Shown piece after piece: positions 26,098 to 33,615 of a DNA stretch of 64,000 nucleotides; positions within the stretch are counted from its first letter, which is position 1; each line of letters opens with the position of its first letter. Made by a program: the position numbers and the translations under genes. Below the pieces are notes generated by a model. It was not told the DNA's origin. It was given only the letters and a program-made list of their open reading frames with translations, and searched no databases. This stretch comes from Paludisphaera rhizosphaerae (GTDB taxonomy: Bacteria > Planctomycetota > Planctomycetia > Isosphaerales > Isosphaeraceae): positions 310,001-374,000 of the forward strand of contig NZ_JAALCR010000001.1 of the NCBI RefSeq assembly GCF_011065895.1, given 5' to 3'.

Positions 26098-28587
26098 ATG
26101 AGCCGCATTGGACTTGCGCTTTCAGGCGGGGGATTTCGAGCCACGCTGTTTCATCTTGGCATACTTCGATTCCTTCGCGACGCCGGGGTTCTCTCTCGGA
26201 TCAGTGACATCACGTCGGTCTCTGGGGGGAGCGTCGGTGCCGCTCATCTGGTGCTGAACTGGCAGCGATACACCGGCTCAGCCGAGGAGTTCGACGAAGC
26301 CGCCGGCGAATTGATCCGCTTCATTCGACTCGACGTCCGTAACCGAATCGTCAGACGCTTCCCGGCGGCCGCGGCGGGGAACGCCTTTCGCTTGCTACTC
26401 GGTCTGGGCCGCAGTCGCCGCTGGACGAGACCTGGGTTGCTGGAGGCGCAATACGAACGCCATCTATATGGCGACAAGTGTCTCTACGAACTCCCCGCGA
26501 TGCCGCAGCTTCAAATGCTGTCCACCAATCTGAACGAAGGCTGTCTCTGTTCATTCACGCGGTCAGGCCTTCTGGTCGAGCGGAGAAATGCGGGCGGCGG
26601 AACCAACTTTGAGCTGATGCCGACGACGCTGGCGACGATCCCCATGGCGGTGACGGCGTCTTCTGCATTTCCGGGGTTCTTTCCGCCGTTGCAACTAACT
26701 GCCCACGATGTAGGGCTTGAAGAGGGCGGGTTCCCTCCCCACCTGTTCACCGACGGAGGCGTTTACGACAACCTCGGCATCCGCATGTTCCGCCACATCC
26801 AGAACTCCTGGATCGGTCAGGATGCGCCATTACGGGCCGACGATTTCGTCGACCTGGAAGCCGCCAATACAGCCTTGACGGCTGCCGTGGACTCCGAGGC
26901 CGAGAGCCCCCTGGGGAGACTCGGGAGGCTGGCCAGGATTCGGTCTGAGGAGCAACGAGACCAGCACCGGACCTCGTCGGAAGATCTGCCGCAGAATCTC
27001 TGGAATGTTATCGTCCACAACAAGCTCTATTGTGAGAGAGCATTCCTTGACCTGCCGTTGGAAGATGAACAGGCGGCAGCCTTGCTCAATCTAACCAAGC
27101 GCGACCGTGTCCTTGAGATGGGAGACCATCTGAGGCTGAATCGCGCTCTGGTTCAAGCAGCCTTTCGCGCGGCTGGTGTGAAACGTCTCTTGAAGTCGAC
27201 CAACATGAAATTTGATGCGGTCATTGTCAGCGATGCTGGCAAACCGTTCGCCGTGTCGCGCCGGACCAAGGCCGGTGGACTTCTCGGCGTCGCCCTTCGT
27301 TCGACCGACATCGTCATGGACCGTGTTTGGCAATTGGAGCTGGACCACTTCGGTTCTGAACCTGATTTCCTCTTCGCCCTCATGACCAAAACGGTTGAGT
27401 TGGCGGACGACCCGTGCGCGCTTCATCCTGAAATCCAACATCAGGTTTCTGGTGTACGAACCGACCTCGACCGATTCAGCGACCTCGAGATCAGCGCGCT
27501 GATTCGACACGGATACGGCGTCATGCGCAGTGTGTGCCGTACCCGACCGGATCTCTTCGGCGAACACCTTCCCAGCGGTCCTCCCTGGGACCCCATCCGT
27601 CAGACGCCTGAATCGTCGTCGACATTGTCGGCCAGCCTCGTCACTCGGCAGGCGCGGGCTCTCCAGGCTTCGTCGAATCGCAAGATATTCTCGCGGCTCT
27701 TCAGCATCCGAGATTGGCCCTCCTACCTCCACGTTCCGCTCTTGCTGGCAGCGACCGTCGGCTTGCCGTATTTCGGTTATCGCACCTACAAGAATGCAAG
27801 CCGATCCGAGATGATCGTGAACGCGATCACCTACAGCAATCCTGATTTTCAACTTGTATTACAACTCGCCCGCAACAATTCAATTCCAGGCGAATGGACG
27901 TCCCTCAAGGCCGAAGATGTCGCCGAGTTGACGCCGGTCGGTTTCAACGGGTTTCGGCTCGTCACCGACACTCGCATTTACGACTTACGCTCTTGGAACC
28001 CGGAAACGACGGCCGACGGTTCGAGTCGTGTGGTCTCCTATCGCCGACTTCAGGTACGTCGCCTCCCACCGAACCCAACTGCAGCCGGACCTGGATCAAA
28101 TCAGCCCGCGAACAAGTTTCGTCTCCAACAGTTCGGCATTCACAACAATGTACTGGTCCGCTGCGATGCCAAGGCATTGCAGCCGATCCTCCGAATAGCG
28201 CCTCATGTCACGGCCGCCGGCCTGAGCGGCTTCCTCTATGAAATCGAGTTCGATCTCTCCTCGGTTCCTGAAGGCCAGGACTTCGCGATCGGCTTCGAGG
28301 TCACGGAGGGATCCGCAATCCTCGGTCCGATTGATCCCGAAATGAGGCTCGAGTTTCCCATTTTAGCCCCGACGGATGTTGCCACTATGTGGGTATTACT
28401 TCCGGAGACGCATCCTTCACGAAACTTTTCCGTCATCGGCTATGACCCGGCCAATCCCGTCAATGTCAAGTCGATTACACCGACCTATGACTTTCGAATG
28501 GCTGACGGCTCCCTGCTCGGCTGGATGCTGGTCGCCCCGCGAGACGGACACATGTACGAATGCCGATGGCCATGGAAGGTTGAATGA
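26098..28587 (+). CDS. patatin-like phospholipase with membrane segment and extra C-terminal domain
   Basis: An 829-residue lipid acyl hydrolase candidate. The patatin core has the oxyanion glycines LSGGGFRATLFH (about 8-19), the nucleophile SVSGGSVGAA (Ser near 44) and the catalytic Asp in FTDGGVYDNLG (near 222). A hydrophobic segment (VPLLLAATVGLPYFGY, about residues 543-558) could anchor it. The last ~250 residues form a beta-rich, Gly/Pro-containing domain with no recognised family. The ATG at 26098 is 8 nt after GAGAGG; a TTG one codon earlier is less likely. It acts at membranes; whether it is defensive, metabolic or secreted is unknown. Confidence 0.85.
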   Translation: MSRIGLALSGGGFRATLFHLGILRFLRDAGVLSRISDITSVSGGSVGAAHLVLNWQRYTGSAEEFDEAAGELIRFIRLDVRNRIVRRFPAAAAGNAFRLLLGLGRSRRWTRPGLLEAQYERHLYGDKCLYELPAMPQLQMLSTNLNEGCLCSFTRSGLLVERRNAGGGTNFELMPTTLATIPMAVTASSAFPGFFPPLQLTAHDVGLEEGGFPPHLFTDGGVYDNLGIRMFRHIQNSWIGQDAPLRADDFVDLEAANTALTAAVDSEAESPLGRLGRLARIRSEEQRDQHRTSSEDLPQNLWNVIVHNKLYCERAFLDLPLEDEQAAALLNLTKRDRVLEMGDHLRLNRALVQAAFRAAGVKRLLKSTNMKFDAVIVSDAGKPFAVSRRTKAGGLLGVALRSTDIVMDRVWQLELDHFGSEPDFLFALMTKTVELADDPCALHPEIQHQVSGVRTDLDRFSDLEISALIRHGYGVMRSVCRTRPDLFGEHLPSGPPWDPIRQTPESSSTLSASLVTRQARALQASSNRKIFSRLFSIRDWPSYLHVPLLLAATVGLPYFGYRTYKNASRSEMIVNAITYSNPDFQLVLQLARNNSIPGEWTSLKAEDVAELTPVGFNGFRLVTDTRIYDLRSWNPETTADGSSRVVSYRRLQVRRLPPNPTAAGPGSNQPANKFRLQQFGIHNNVLVRCDAKALQPILRIAPHVTAAGLSGFLYEIEFDLSSVPEGQDFAIGFEVTEGSAILGPIDPEMRLEFPILAPTDVATMWVLLPETHPSRNFSVIGYDPANPVNVKSITPTYDFRMADGSLLGWMLVAPRDGHMYECRWPWKVE

Positions 28588-29044
28588 GGCCCCTCGGCCC
28601 GAGGCAGGGTAGTATACACACGCACCCGAGGGAACCGATTTCATCCGGCAACTCCCACGGGGCGAGTTCACGTGGGGAAGGCCACCCCGGACCGTTGGCC
28701 TTACTCGAACTCGAAGACGCTCTCGGCGGCTCCAACTCCTCCTGCTTCCGGTTGCAATGCCGCGCTTGGGGGCGACCCCTCTTGGGCTGCATGTCTGTCT
28801 TCCGCAACCGCTGGTCGCCGCCTGCGAGGGTCCAATGATACGACCGCGACTACCTGGCGATCGATGACAAGCGGCCTGACTGCGGCGCGTTCCGGTTCCC
28901 CCGCCGATGGCGAGAAGGCCGTGGTGGTCACCGGCTATCTCTCGGCCATGTGATCGTCACCGTAACGGTGCCGGCTCAATTTGGTCGATCAGCTCCCACG
29001 CCCCACCTAGTACAGTCGCATCACAGGACCGCTCAGGAAAGGAG
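28588..29044. other. non-coding or decayed region before the integrase remnant
   Basis: About 450 bp between the patatin-like gene and the recombinase fragment. Several short frames exist on both strands but none shows a recognisable domain or a ribosome-binding site. It may be decayed mobile-element DNA. Confidence 0.4.
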
Positions 29045-29146
29045 GCGACTTTGGTCGAGACCCAAGCGTTTGCCCGCCACGCCGACGCGCGGATGACCAT
29101 GAAGCACTCTCACATCGGCCTCAAGGACCACGCCAAAGGGACCACG
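29045..29146 (+). pseudogene. tyrosine recombinase (integrase) C-terminal remnant
   Basis: A short stretch translating as ETQAFARHADARMTMK followed by HSHIGLKDHAKGT matches the end of phage-type tyrosine recombinases, where an (A/G)RH box precedes the ...Y-T-H... tyrosine motif by about 10 residues. Here the position of the catalytic tyrosine is His (CAC at 29105-29107). The upstream catalytic Arg and Lys region is absent. It is therefore a dead fragment, probably left by an earlier integration at this locus. Confidence 0.6.
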
Positions 29147-29280
29147 CCAACGCCCAGGCGGGCTGCCCAACTCGACGCATGCTCAACCGTCGAGTGGCTG
29201 GGAGTCCAGCGGCGCTCAGGGGCTGCGGGTGGCTCCCCCGTCAGCGAGCCGGAGCCGCACCTGAAGTCCATAAACGAGCA

Positions 29281-29302
29281 AAGCCCTGCCGAGGCAGGGC
29301 TT
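29281..29302. terminator. perfect 10-bp hairpin
   Basis: AAGCCCTGCC-GA-GGCAGGGCTT is a perfect inverted repeat. The flanking sequence has no long T-tract, so it may be a bidirectional terminator or part of the integration-site structure. A second inverted repeat, GTAAACTG...CAGTTTAC, follows at 29318-29344. Confidence 0.55.
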
Positions 29303-29354
29303 GCGTCGTCTTCTGTCGTAAACTGTCACCAGAAGGCAGTTTACAGCGAAGTGG

Positions 29355-29475
29355 AGGCGGCGGGAATTGCACCCGCGCTGAATTCGACGCAAGTCTTTAC
29401 ACTATGTGTAATAGCGTAAATTCGGCCTGCCCTCTGTCGGAAATCTGTCGGAAAGACGCGGCGCTGTCGGAAGTC
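29355..29475. other. putative attachment-site region at the left element end
   Basis: Read on the minus strand, 29352-29377 resembles the 3' end of a tmRNA (CGCGGGTGCAATTCCCGCCGCCTCCA), a common target of tyrosine recombinases; the T-loop differs from the usual GGTTCGATTCC at two positions and no terminal CCA follows. Beside it is an inverted repeat TTACAC-TAT-GTGTAA (29397-29411), shaped like a recombinase core site, and three CTGTCGGAA repeats (29434, 29445, 29464) that could be arm sites, with a variant CTGTCGTAA at 29313. The call is by inference; the matching right end is not in the window. Confidence 0.4.
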
Positions 29476-29560
29476 GCGGCCCGCTGGCACCTCCTGACGC
29501 CGGAAGTCAGGCTGTCGATCCTCGCCCTGGTACGGGCCGGGTGAGCCCCGCCAACCCTTC

Positions 29561-30223
29561 CTATCGTCCGCCCTCGCCCACGGCGGCGTAATGCTCTCCC
29601 TCGACCCCGACGAAGCGGAATTCTCGGGCCTTGCCGGTGTGATAGGACTTGTCCGCGTACTCCAGAAGGCCGGCCTCCGCCAGCCGCTGCACGGCCCCGG
29701 AGACGACGATCTTCCGCTGCTCCAGCATGCCCCGGAGCTGGTCGATGGGCAGCAGGATCGGCTCCGCCCCCTGCAGGATCTGGAGCTGCCGGGCGACGCC
29801 CGCGATCGCGGTCGGGACCCGCTTCCCCGCAAGCTGCGGGTCGAGCAGACGGATGGGCTCGTTCTGCGAGAGCCTCCAAGCCAGGTCCAGGGCCGACCAG
29901 CCGAAGGGCAGACGGGCGCGGCCTCGCGTCGCCTGGATCGCCGAGTCGAAGTCGTCTTCGTCGTAGCCCCGCGAGGCGCAGACCGCGGCCCTGATCTCCG
30001 CCGCCAGCGCCACGTCCAGCGCCTTCATGTCCCACTCCGCCGAGCAACGCCAGGCGACGCGCCAATAATTGAGCGCGTCGGTGCTGATCAGGAAGTCGGC
30101 GCGTCCTTCCGCGTCCTCGATCGACTTCTCCGCCGTCTGCTTGTCGCTCGCGGCCAGGATGACGGCCGCCAAGTCGTTGGGCGAAGAGGCGACCACGCCC
30201 GCACCCAGGTCGATCGTTTTCAT
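29561..30223 (-). CDS. hypothetical protein with C-terminal winged-helix-like region
   Basis: About 220 residues from the ATG at 30223. The N-terminal half is Ala/Asp-rich and unrecognised. The last ~70 residues (LLPIDQLRGMLEQRKIVVSG... to GKAREFRFVG) have the helix-helix-helix-hairpin look of a winged-helix domain. It is the gene nearest the left end of the element and is transcribed toward the junction, ending in TAG. A TTG start at 30274 is possible but lies inside a perfect AT-rich palindrome, which is more likely regulatory. Confidence 0.55.
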   Translation of the reverse strand: MKTIDLGAGVVASSPNDLAAVILAASDKQTAEKSIEDAEGRADFLISTDALNYWRVAWRCSAEWDMKALDVALAAEIRAAVCASRGYDEDDFDSAIQATRGRARLPFGWSALDLAWRLSQNEPIRLLDPQLAGKRVPTAIAGVARQLQILQGAEPILLPIDQLRGMLEQRKIVVSGAVQRLAEAGLLEYADKSYHTGKAREFRFVGVEGEHYAAVGEGGR

Positions 30224-30262
30224 CCGCGTTTCGGTGCTCACCAGGAAGTCGCCTTGTGGGCC

Positions 30263-30280
30263 AAATTTTTGCAAAAATTT
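30263..30280. promoter_or_regulatory. 18-bp perfect palindrome, candidate operator
   Basis: AAATTTTTGCAAAAATTT is a perfect palindrome 40 bp upstream of the minus-strand ATG at 30223, in an otherwise GC-rich region. Its symmetry and AT content suit a dimeric repressor site controlling the terminal gene. Confidence 0.45.
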
Positions 30281-30430
30281 TCGGGATCACGGGTTGCGTC
30301 ACTGGACGACGAGCGGACTCCTAGATTATCCTGTAACAATCCTGATAACTCCAGGGGTATCTTGCAGGGTCGTGTGAAATCCTGTAGTTCCCAGAGCTGT
30401 AAGTGCTGGCCGGGCTGGACTTTGGCGACG

Positions 30431-30458
30431 TTGACTGACGGGCCCTTTGAGGTATCAT
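30431..30458 (+). promoter_or_regulatory. sigma70-type promoter upstream of the DUF3800 gene
   Basis: TTGACT and TATCAT are separated by 16 bp. Transcription would start near 30465 and give a leader of about 130 nt before the DUF3800 ATG. The leader contains the hairpins described separately. Upstream, ATCCTGTAAC / ATCCTGATAAC / ATCCTGTAGTT repeats (about 30326-30383) may be activator or repressor sites. Confidence 0.5.
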
Positions 30459-30540
30459 TCCCTCCAGAGGGCCGAGCGGGCGGTTAAACCGCCGTCCGCA
30501 GCTCGGGTCAAACCGTGCGATCGGTCGCTCTCCTAAGGCC

Positions 30541-30597
30541 TGGGGGTGCTTCGGCACAATGGGGTAACACCCCTCCCGGGCCTCCATTTTTTTATCC
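30541..30597 (+). promoter_or_regulatory. hairpin plus T-run immediately before the DUF3800 start (attenuator-like)
   Basis: The leader has GTGC-TTCG-GCAC (30546-30557), a GGGGT-AAC-ACCCC hairpin just after it, and a CCCGGG-containing stretch that runs into seven T residues (about 30588-30594). The DUF3800 ATG follows at 30598 without a Shine-Dalgarno sequence. This has the look of an intrinsic terminator placed directly before the start codon; alternative pairing of the G-rich and C-rich segments is possible. Confidence 0.4.
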
Positions 30598-31566
30598 ATG
30601 TATCTACTATACCTGGATGCTTCGGGCACTCCCCTACCGCAGGACGTGTCCACCAAGCATTACGTGCTGGTCGGGCTGTGCATGCCGGAATCGGCGTGGT
30701 TCGGGCTCGACGAGCGGCTCCAAACGCTCAAACGGCGCTACTGCTTCCCCTCGGACGACCTAGATCGGTTCGAATTGCACGTCAAGCAATTCGCCGTCAC
30801 GTACGAGGAACAGCGGCAGATCCCCGATTTCGATTCCCTCAGCCACGCCGAGCGGCGCTCCAGGACCCTGGACATCCGGAGGCAGAAGCTGGAGGCGGAG
30901 ACCGACCGCGAGGCGCGGCGCGAGCGACGATTGCGCTACGCGGGGACGGAACCTTTCATCCACCTATCCCGGCGGGAACGCTCGCAGCTGCTGGAAGACG
31001 CCGTCGACCTGATCGCCGGTCATGAGAACATCCGCCTCTTCGGCGAGGGCGTGTGCAAGGCCCATCCGGCGGTCGTCGAAGGCCGGGCGGATGCGGTGAG
31101 GGAGTCCTTCACGCAGGTCGTGTCGCGCTTCGACACGTTCCTGCAGAAGAAGGACAACTGGAAGCTCCAGAGGAGCCCGCGTCGGTCGATCGACTACGGC
31201 CTCCTCATCCTCGACCAGGACGAGTCGACCGAGACGACGATCGAGCAGCTGTTCAAGAGATTCAGGACGGACGGCCACCCTTTCGGGAAGATGACCCACG
31301 TGATCGACGTCCCCTTCTTCGCCTCCAGCGCGAAGGTGGGCGGCCTGCAGATCGTGGACGTCGCCGCGTACGTCGTCAGGCGCTACTTCGACAAGGCCGT
31401 CCGGGAAGGGACCCACGAAGAGCGCCAGTTCCAGAAGATATTCCAGCGATTCGACCGGGACACCTACGGGCGGCTCCACGGCTTGAGGCATTACGTGCCC
31501 ATGCGCACGTGCAACTGCCTCGTCTGCCAGGAACGCGGCCACTCCGCGCCGATTCCGCCGGCATGA
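30598..31566 (+). CDS. DUF3800-family protein
   Basis: A 322-residue DUF3800 protein. The N-terminal YLLYLDASGTP, the central LLILDQDESTE and the C-terminal GGLQIVDVAAYVVRRYF are the family's acidic, RNase H-like-fold motifs, so a metal-dependent nucleic-acid enzyme is inferred. The last ~15 residues contain CNCLVC. DUF3800 genes are common in phages and mobile elements, some in defence-rich regions; no specific activity is established. It is the only plus-strand gene in the left half of the element, which makes it a candidate lysogenic-conversion (moron) gene. Confidence 0.78.
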   Translation: MYLLYLDASGTPLPQDVSTKHYVLVGLCMPESAWFGLDERLQTLKRRYCFPSDDLDRFELHVKQFAVTYEEQRQIPDFDSLSHAERRSRTLDIRRQKLEAETDREARRERRLRYAGTEPFIHLSRRERSQLLEDAVDLIAGHENIRLFGEGVCKAHPAVVEGRADAVRESFTQVVSRFDTFLQKKDNWKLQRSPRRSIDYGLLILDQDESTETTIEQLFKRFRTDGHPFGKMTHVIDVPFFASSAKVGGLQIVDVAAYVVRRYFDKAVREGTHEERQFQKIFQRFDRDTYGRLHGLRHYVPMRTCNCLVCQERGHSAPIPPA

Positions 31567-31576
31567 TGTTGCGCAT

Positions 31577-31600
31577 AAAAAAGCCCCGGAGTGCCGGAGC
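31577..31600 (-). terminator. rho-independent terminator of the late operon
   Basis: On the minus strand GCTCCGG-CACT-CCGGGGC (7-bp stem, one mismatch) is followed by TTTTTT. It sits 11 bp after the methyltransferase stop and thus closes the minus-strand late transcription unit, facing the plus-strand DUF3800 gene. Confidence 0.75.
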
Positions 31601-31611
31601 CAAGGCTGGCT

Positions 31612-32424
31612 TCATGCGGCGCCGAACAGGCTGCCCTGCCTCCCCGCGTCTTCGATCCGGCGCGAGGCTTCGTCGAAAAATCCTCGATCGCGCTCCACGC
31701 CGATGAAGGCCCGGCCGGCGGCGGCGCAGGCCAACCCGGTCGCGCCGACGCCCATGAAAGGGTCGATCACCCGTTCCCCGGGGAAGGTGTAGAGCTTTAC
31801 CAGCCGCTTCGGTATCTCCACCGGGAAGGTGGCCGGGTGGGACTTGTCGGCGGAGCCCCGGACGAACCAAGCGTCCATCGTCCAGGCGTGGAACTCCTCC
31901 TTCGTCATGTCGCCGCGGACGCAGGCGCCTCGGCCCTCCCCGCTCGTGATCTTCCGCCCGCGGCCGCCCTTGCTGAAGACCAGGATCGGCTCGCTGGCGC
32001 AGCGGATGACCGGGCCGCTGGGCGACATGTAGGTCCCCCATCCGCACCCGCCCCCGCCGAATCCGCCGGAGACGTGGAGGTTCTCCTCGCCCCCTTTGAT
32101 CCAGATGATCTTGTCGAGGAAGAGGTATCCCGCTTCCAGGGCGGCGGCCTTGAAGGCGTAAGGGACGTCGCGGCGCGGTTTCTTGCCCATCCACCAGGGC
32201 AGGTTGACCGCCAGCCTGCCGCCGTCCACGAGGGCGGGGAGCAGGAGCGCGAGCCATTCGCGCGTGAAGGACCAGTAGTCGTCCCACGGCAGCGAGTCGC
32301 CGCCGTCGCCGTAGTCCTTCCCGCAGTTGTACGGCGGGCTCGTGACGGCCAGGGCGACGCTGCCGGCGTCGAGCGTCGGCAGCACCTCGCGGCAATCGCC
32401 ATGACGGAGGAGGGCGCTATGCAC
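31612..32424 (-). CDS. DNA methyltransferase, beta class (N4-cytosine/N6-adenine)
   Basis: A 270-residue phage-type modification enzyme. Catalytic motif IV TSPPYN (about 29-34) precedes the SAM-binding motif I DPFMGVGATG (about 218-227), the order of class beta. No restriction endonuclease is adjacent, so it is an orphan methyltransferase, probably for protecting phage DNA or for regulation. TSPPY is found in both N4-cytosine and N6-adenine enzymes. It overlaps the preceding 95-residue gene by 8 bp. Confidence 0.87.
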   Translation of the reverse strand: MHSALLRHGDCREVLPTLDAGSVALAVTSPPYNCGKDYGDGGDSLPWDDYWSFTREWLALLLPALVDGGRLAVNLPWWMGKKPRRDVPYAFKAAALEAGYLFLDKIIWIKGGEENLHVSGGFGGGGCGWGTYMSPSGPVIRCASEPILVFSKGGRGRKITSGEGRGACVRGDMTKEEFHAWTMDAWFVRGSADKSHPATFPVEIPKRLVKLYTFPGERVIDPFMGVGATGLACAAAGRAFIGVERDRGFFDEASRRIEDAGRQGSLFGAA

Positions 32425-32704
32425 ACGCCCTCGCGAGCGCCTCGTCGGCCATCTGCAGGGCCTCGTCCACCTCGTCGTCGGTCGCTTCGTCGATGTGCCG
32501 CAGCTTGAGCGTCGCCCGGACGTGTTCGAGGGTGGATCGCGTCCGATCGGAATCGCCCGCGGGGTTCGCCAGGACTTTCCGGGCGGCGTCCGCCAGCGAA
32601 TGAAGGCGACGGAGCGTCGTTCCGGGATCGACGTCTTCGGCGGCGGCCCCCGCGGATTCGATGATTGCGATGGCCAGGTCTTTGAGGTCGCGGATGTTCT
32701 GCAT
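32417..32704 (-). CDS. small acidic helical protein, 95 aa
   Basis: No family was recognised. The sequence is Ala/Asp/Glu/Leu-rich and probably all helical. The ATG at 32704 has AAAGGACG upstream and avoids the arginine-rich longer frame to 32872. It overlaps the methyltransferase start by 8 bp, so its product is probably made together with it. Confidence 0.6.
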   Translation of the reverse strand: MQNIRDLKDLAIAIIESAGAAAEDVDPGTTLRRLHSLADAARKVLANPAGDSDRTRSTLEHVRATLKLRHIDEATDDEVDEALQMADEALARACA

Positions 32705-32717
32705 GATGGACGTCCTT

Positions 32718-32915
32718 TTACTGTTGCGGCCCGACCGCCGGGCCTTGCGGGGAGCGGCCGAGGCCGCCGGCGCCGCGACGGTCAAGCGAAAGACGGAGGG
32801 TCCGCGAAGCGGGAACCGTCTTGGCAGCTTGATCCGGCGTGGCTGCGGCCTCAACCTCCCCAGGCGAGGCATCGCGGCGGGCCGGGGAGAGGGCGAAGTC
32901 GGTCGCGAAGGTCAT
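32718..32915 (-). CDS. possible 65-aa protein after Rz1
   Basis: The frame starts with an ATGA overlap on the Rz1-like stop codon and ends 14 bp before the next gene, which is the usual spacing in this operon. The composition is Ala/Arg/Pro-rich and no similarity is recognised. It could equally be a spacer. Confidence 0.3.
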   Translation of the reverse strand: MTFATDFALSPARRDASPGEVEAAATPDQAAKTVPASRTLRLSLDRRGAGGLGRSPQGPAVGPQQ

Positions 32916-33160
32916 TCGGCGTCATACCGCGAACTCCAGCCGGCCAGCGCCCGGTGCCGCGCCGCGCATTCGTGGTAGTCGTCCACCAGGTCCGTCGCGA
33001 ACCGCAGCAGGCCGCCCATGTCCGCCCCGTCGGCCAGCGGCTTCAGGGCCGGGCACGGCGCGGTCATGTTAGCGGGCGGGAGGCGCGGCGGCGACTCGAT
33101 CGTTGAGGAGCCGCAGGCCGTCAGCAGGCACGGGGCAAGCAGAATAAACGGGCTTCGCAA
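32912..33160 (-). CDS. Rz1-like outer-membrane spanin lipoprotein
   Basis: An 82-residue lipoprotein: a short signal sequence ending in lipobox LLTAC, then a Pro-containing segment (SPPRLPPANM) and a hydrophilic C-terminal helix. The reading frame overlaps the 3' part of the Rz-like gene by 92 bp in another frame, the classic Rz/Rz1 embedded arrangement. The o-spanin and i-spanin together fuse inner and outer membranes in the last step of lysis of a Gram-negative host, which fits a planctomycete. Confidence 0.75.
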   Translation of the reverse strand: MRSPFILLAPCLLTACGSSTIESPPRLPPANMTAPCPALKPLADGADMGGLLRFATDLVDDYHECAARHRALAGWSSRYDAE

Positions 33161-33407
33161 TTTCCTTCTCCCTCGCGACGACGGCGGCCCGGCGGGACTC
33201 CCGGAGGGCGGCGACGTCGAATTCCAGTTTCGTGGACCGCTCCAGGGCGGCCTGGTCGAGTTCGGCCGAATGGGCGATCCGGGCCCGGAGGGCTTTCGCC
33301 TGCGCAGCCTGGACGCTGACCCCCTTGGCGTGCCAGCCGAGCGCCAGCCCGGCGGCGAACAGCCCGGCCGCGGCGGCGGCCTTCCAGCTACCGGGCGTCG
33401 GCGTCAT
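33069..33407 (-). CDS. Rz-like inner-membrane spanin
   Basis: A 112-residue protein with one N-terminal membrane helix (AAAAAGLFAAGLALGWHA), a coiled-coil periplasmic region (about 35-85) and the C-terminal box CPVPADGLRLLNDRV, which recurs in lambdoid i-spanins. It overlaps the holin-like gene by 20 bp at its 5' end and the Rz1-like gene at its 3' end. Confidence 0.78.
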   Translation of the reverse strand: MTPTPGSWKAAAAAGLFAAGLALGWHAKGVSVQAAQAKALRARIAHSAELDQAALERSTKLEFDVAALRESRRAAVVAREKEIAKPVYSACPVPADGLRLLNDRVAAAPPAR

Positions 33408-33615
33408 GGCCGTACTTCCCCGCGATCCACTTCACGCCGATGTTGTTGGCGCACACGATCGCCCCGTAGGCCATCACCAGGTCGAACGTGAGCGGGTGGA
33501 GCCAGGCGTGGCGCAGGAAGGCGACGCTGAGCACGGCGAACCCGATGTTGGTCCACAGCTTCGTCGACGAGGCCGTGCCGTCCTTCGGGTCGCGGATCAG
33601 GTCGCCCCACCGCAT
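33388..33615 (-). CDS. small two-helix membrane protein, holin candidate
   Basis: A 75-residue protein starting MRWGDLIRDPKDG with two hydrophobic segments (IGFAVLSVAFLRHAWL and FDLVMAYGAIVCANNI). Its position between endolysin and spanins, its size and its membrane topology fit a holin or antiholin. The ATG at 33615 overlaps the endolysin stop (TGATG), giving translational coupling. A longer frame to 33720 lies within the endolysin gene and is less likely. Confidence 0.65.
   Translation of the reverse strand: MRWGDLIRDPKDGTASSTKLWTNIGFAVLSVAFLRHAWLHPLTFDLVMAYGAIVCANNIGVKWIAGKYGHDADAR

Noticed and set aside
29352-29377. A functional tmRNA or tRNA gene at the junction
   Set aside because: Only a 3'-end-like segment is visible, with T-loop mismatches, no terminal CCA and no 5' half or tag-peptide region upstream on the minus strand.
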